From: Helochares maculicollis
Lineage: Eukaryota > Arthropoda > Insecta > Coleoptera > Hydrophilidae
Length of the DNA stretch: 38,433 nt
Assembly: GCA_033557835.1 (NCBI GenBank)
Contig: JAWQRO010000467.1
Coordinates: 1-38,433, forward strand
Reading direction: 5' to 3'
Shown here: positions 38,372 to 38,433 of the stretch, in pieces
How positions within the stretch are numbered: the first letter of the stretch is position 1
Layout of the letters: each line of letters begins with the position of its first letter
Program-made: the position numbers and the translations under genes
Notes under the pieces: model-generated
The model's input: the letters and a program-made list of their open reading frames with translations, nothing else
Told to the model about the DNA's origin: nothing
Database searches by the model: none

Positions 38372-38433
38372 CGAAAATATTAGTTTGCTTTTTATCCTAT
38401 CCCTTTAGGATAAAAAGCAAACTAATATTTTCG
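38372..38433. repeat. perfect inverted repeat, 28-bp arms, 6-nt loop, at window end
   Basis: The arm at 38372-38399 (starting CGAAAATATTAGTTTGC) is the exact reverse complement of 38406-38433, around the loop TCCCTT. The second arm runs to the last base of the window, so the palindrome may be longer. A perfect match with a tiny loop ending exactly at the sequence end is typical of a foldback artefact at a contig end, but a genuine recent palindrome cannot be excluded. Confidence 0.97.

Noticed and set aside
1..38433. CRISPR array, bacterial operon, Shine-Dalgarno sites or rho-independent terminators
   Set aside because: No regularly spaced direct repeats and no long adjacent open frames exist; the decayed mariner content and composition point to a eukaryotic nuclear genome.

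Overview
The window looks like A+T-rich (roughly 70% A+T by eye), gene-poor nuclear DNA from an arthropod, most likely an insect. The reasons are long stretches without usable open frames, dense poly-A/T and TA microsatellites, and several decayed Tc1/mariner-type DNA transposons. I could not fix the species. There is no prokaryotic layout, and I found no intact protein-coding gene, tRNA, rRNA or CRISPR array. The sequence may be intergenic or the inside of a very large intron; it does not say which.

Layout: a TA microsatellite opens the window (6-67), followed by a 124-codon membrane-like open frame of doubtful reality (138-512) and then about 7 kb of unremarkable A+T-rich DNA. At 7800-8690 (minus) lies a recognisable but broken transposase of the arthropod IS630/Tc1-mariner-like group with the DUF4817-type N-terminus. 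After another gene-free 6 kb comes a mariner fossil on plus (14820-15446). Next is an unidentified cluster of three overlapping open frames at 16686-17214, then a mariner fossil on minus (18721-19570) that still has its 3' end. A lone 106-codon A+T-rich frame is at 23256-23576 (minus). A short mariner fragment on plus (25760-25920) is followed by two copies of an unknown dispersed repeat of about 320 bp (26575-26900 and 28930-29245). A second TA microsatellite is at 31928-31969. An internally deleted mariner on plus (36680-37030) precedes the last 1.4 kb, and the window closes with a perfect 28-bp inverted repeat with a 6-nt loop (38372-38433).

The recognisable content is therefore a graveyard of five cut-and-paste transposons. 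All carry frameshifts or stops, and in each at least one catalytic aspartate is replaced or missing, so none can be active. They belong to more than one lineage, which suggests repeated invasions. I did not find evidence for a new biological system. The items most worth a second look are the perfect palindrome at the window end (which may be an assembly foldback), the unidentified three-frame coding-like cluster near 16.9 kb, and the uncharacterised repeat pair near 26.7 and 29.1 kb.
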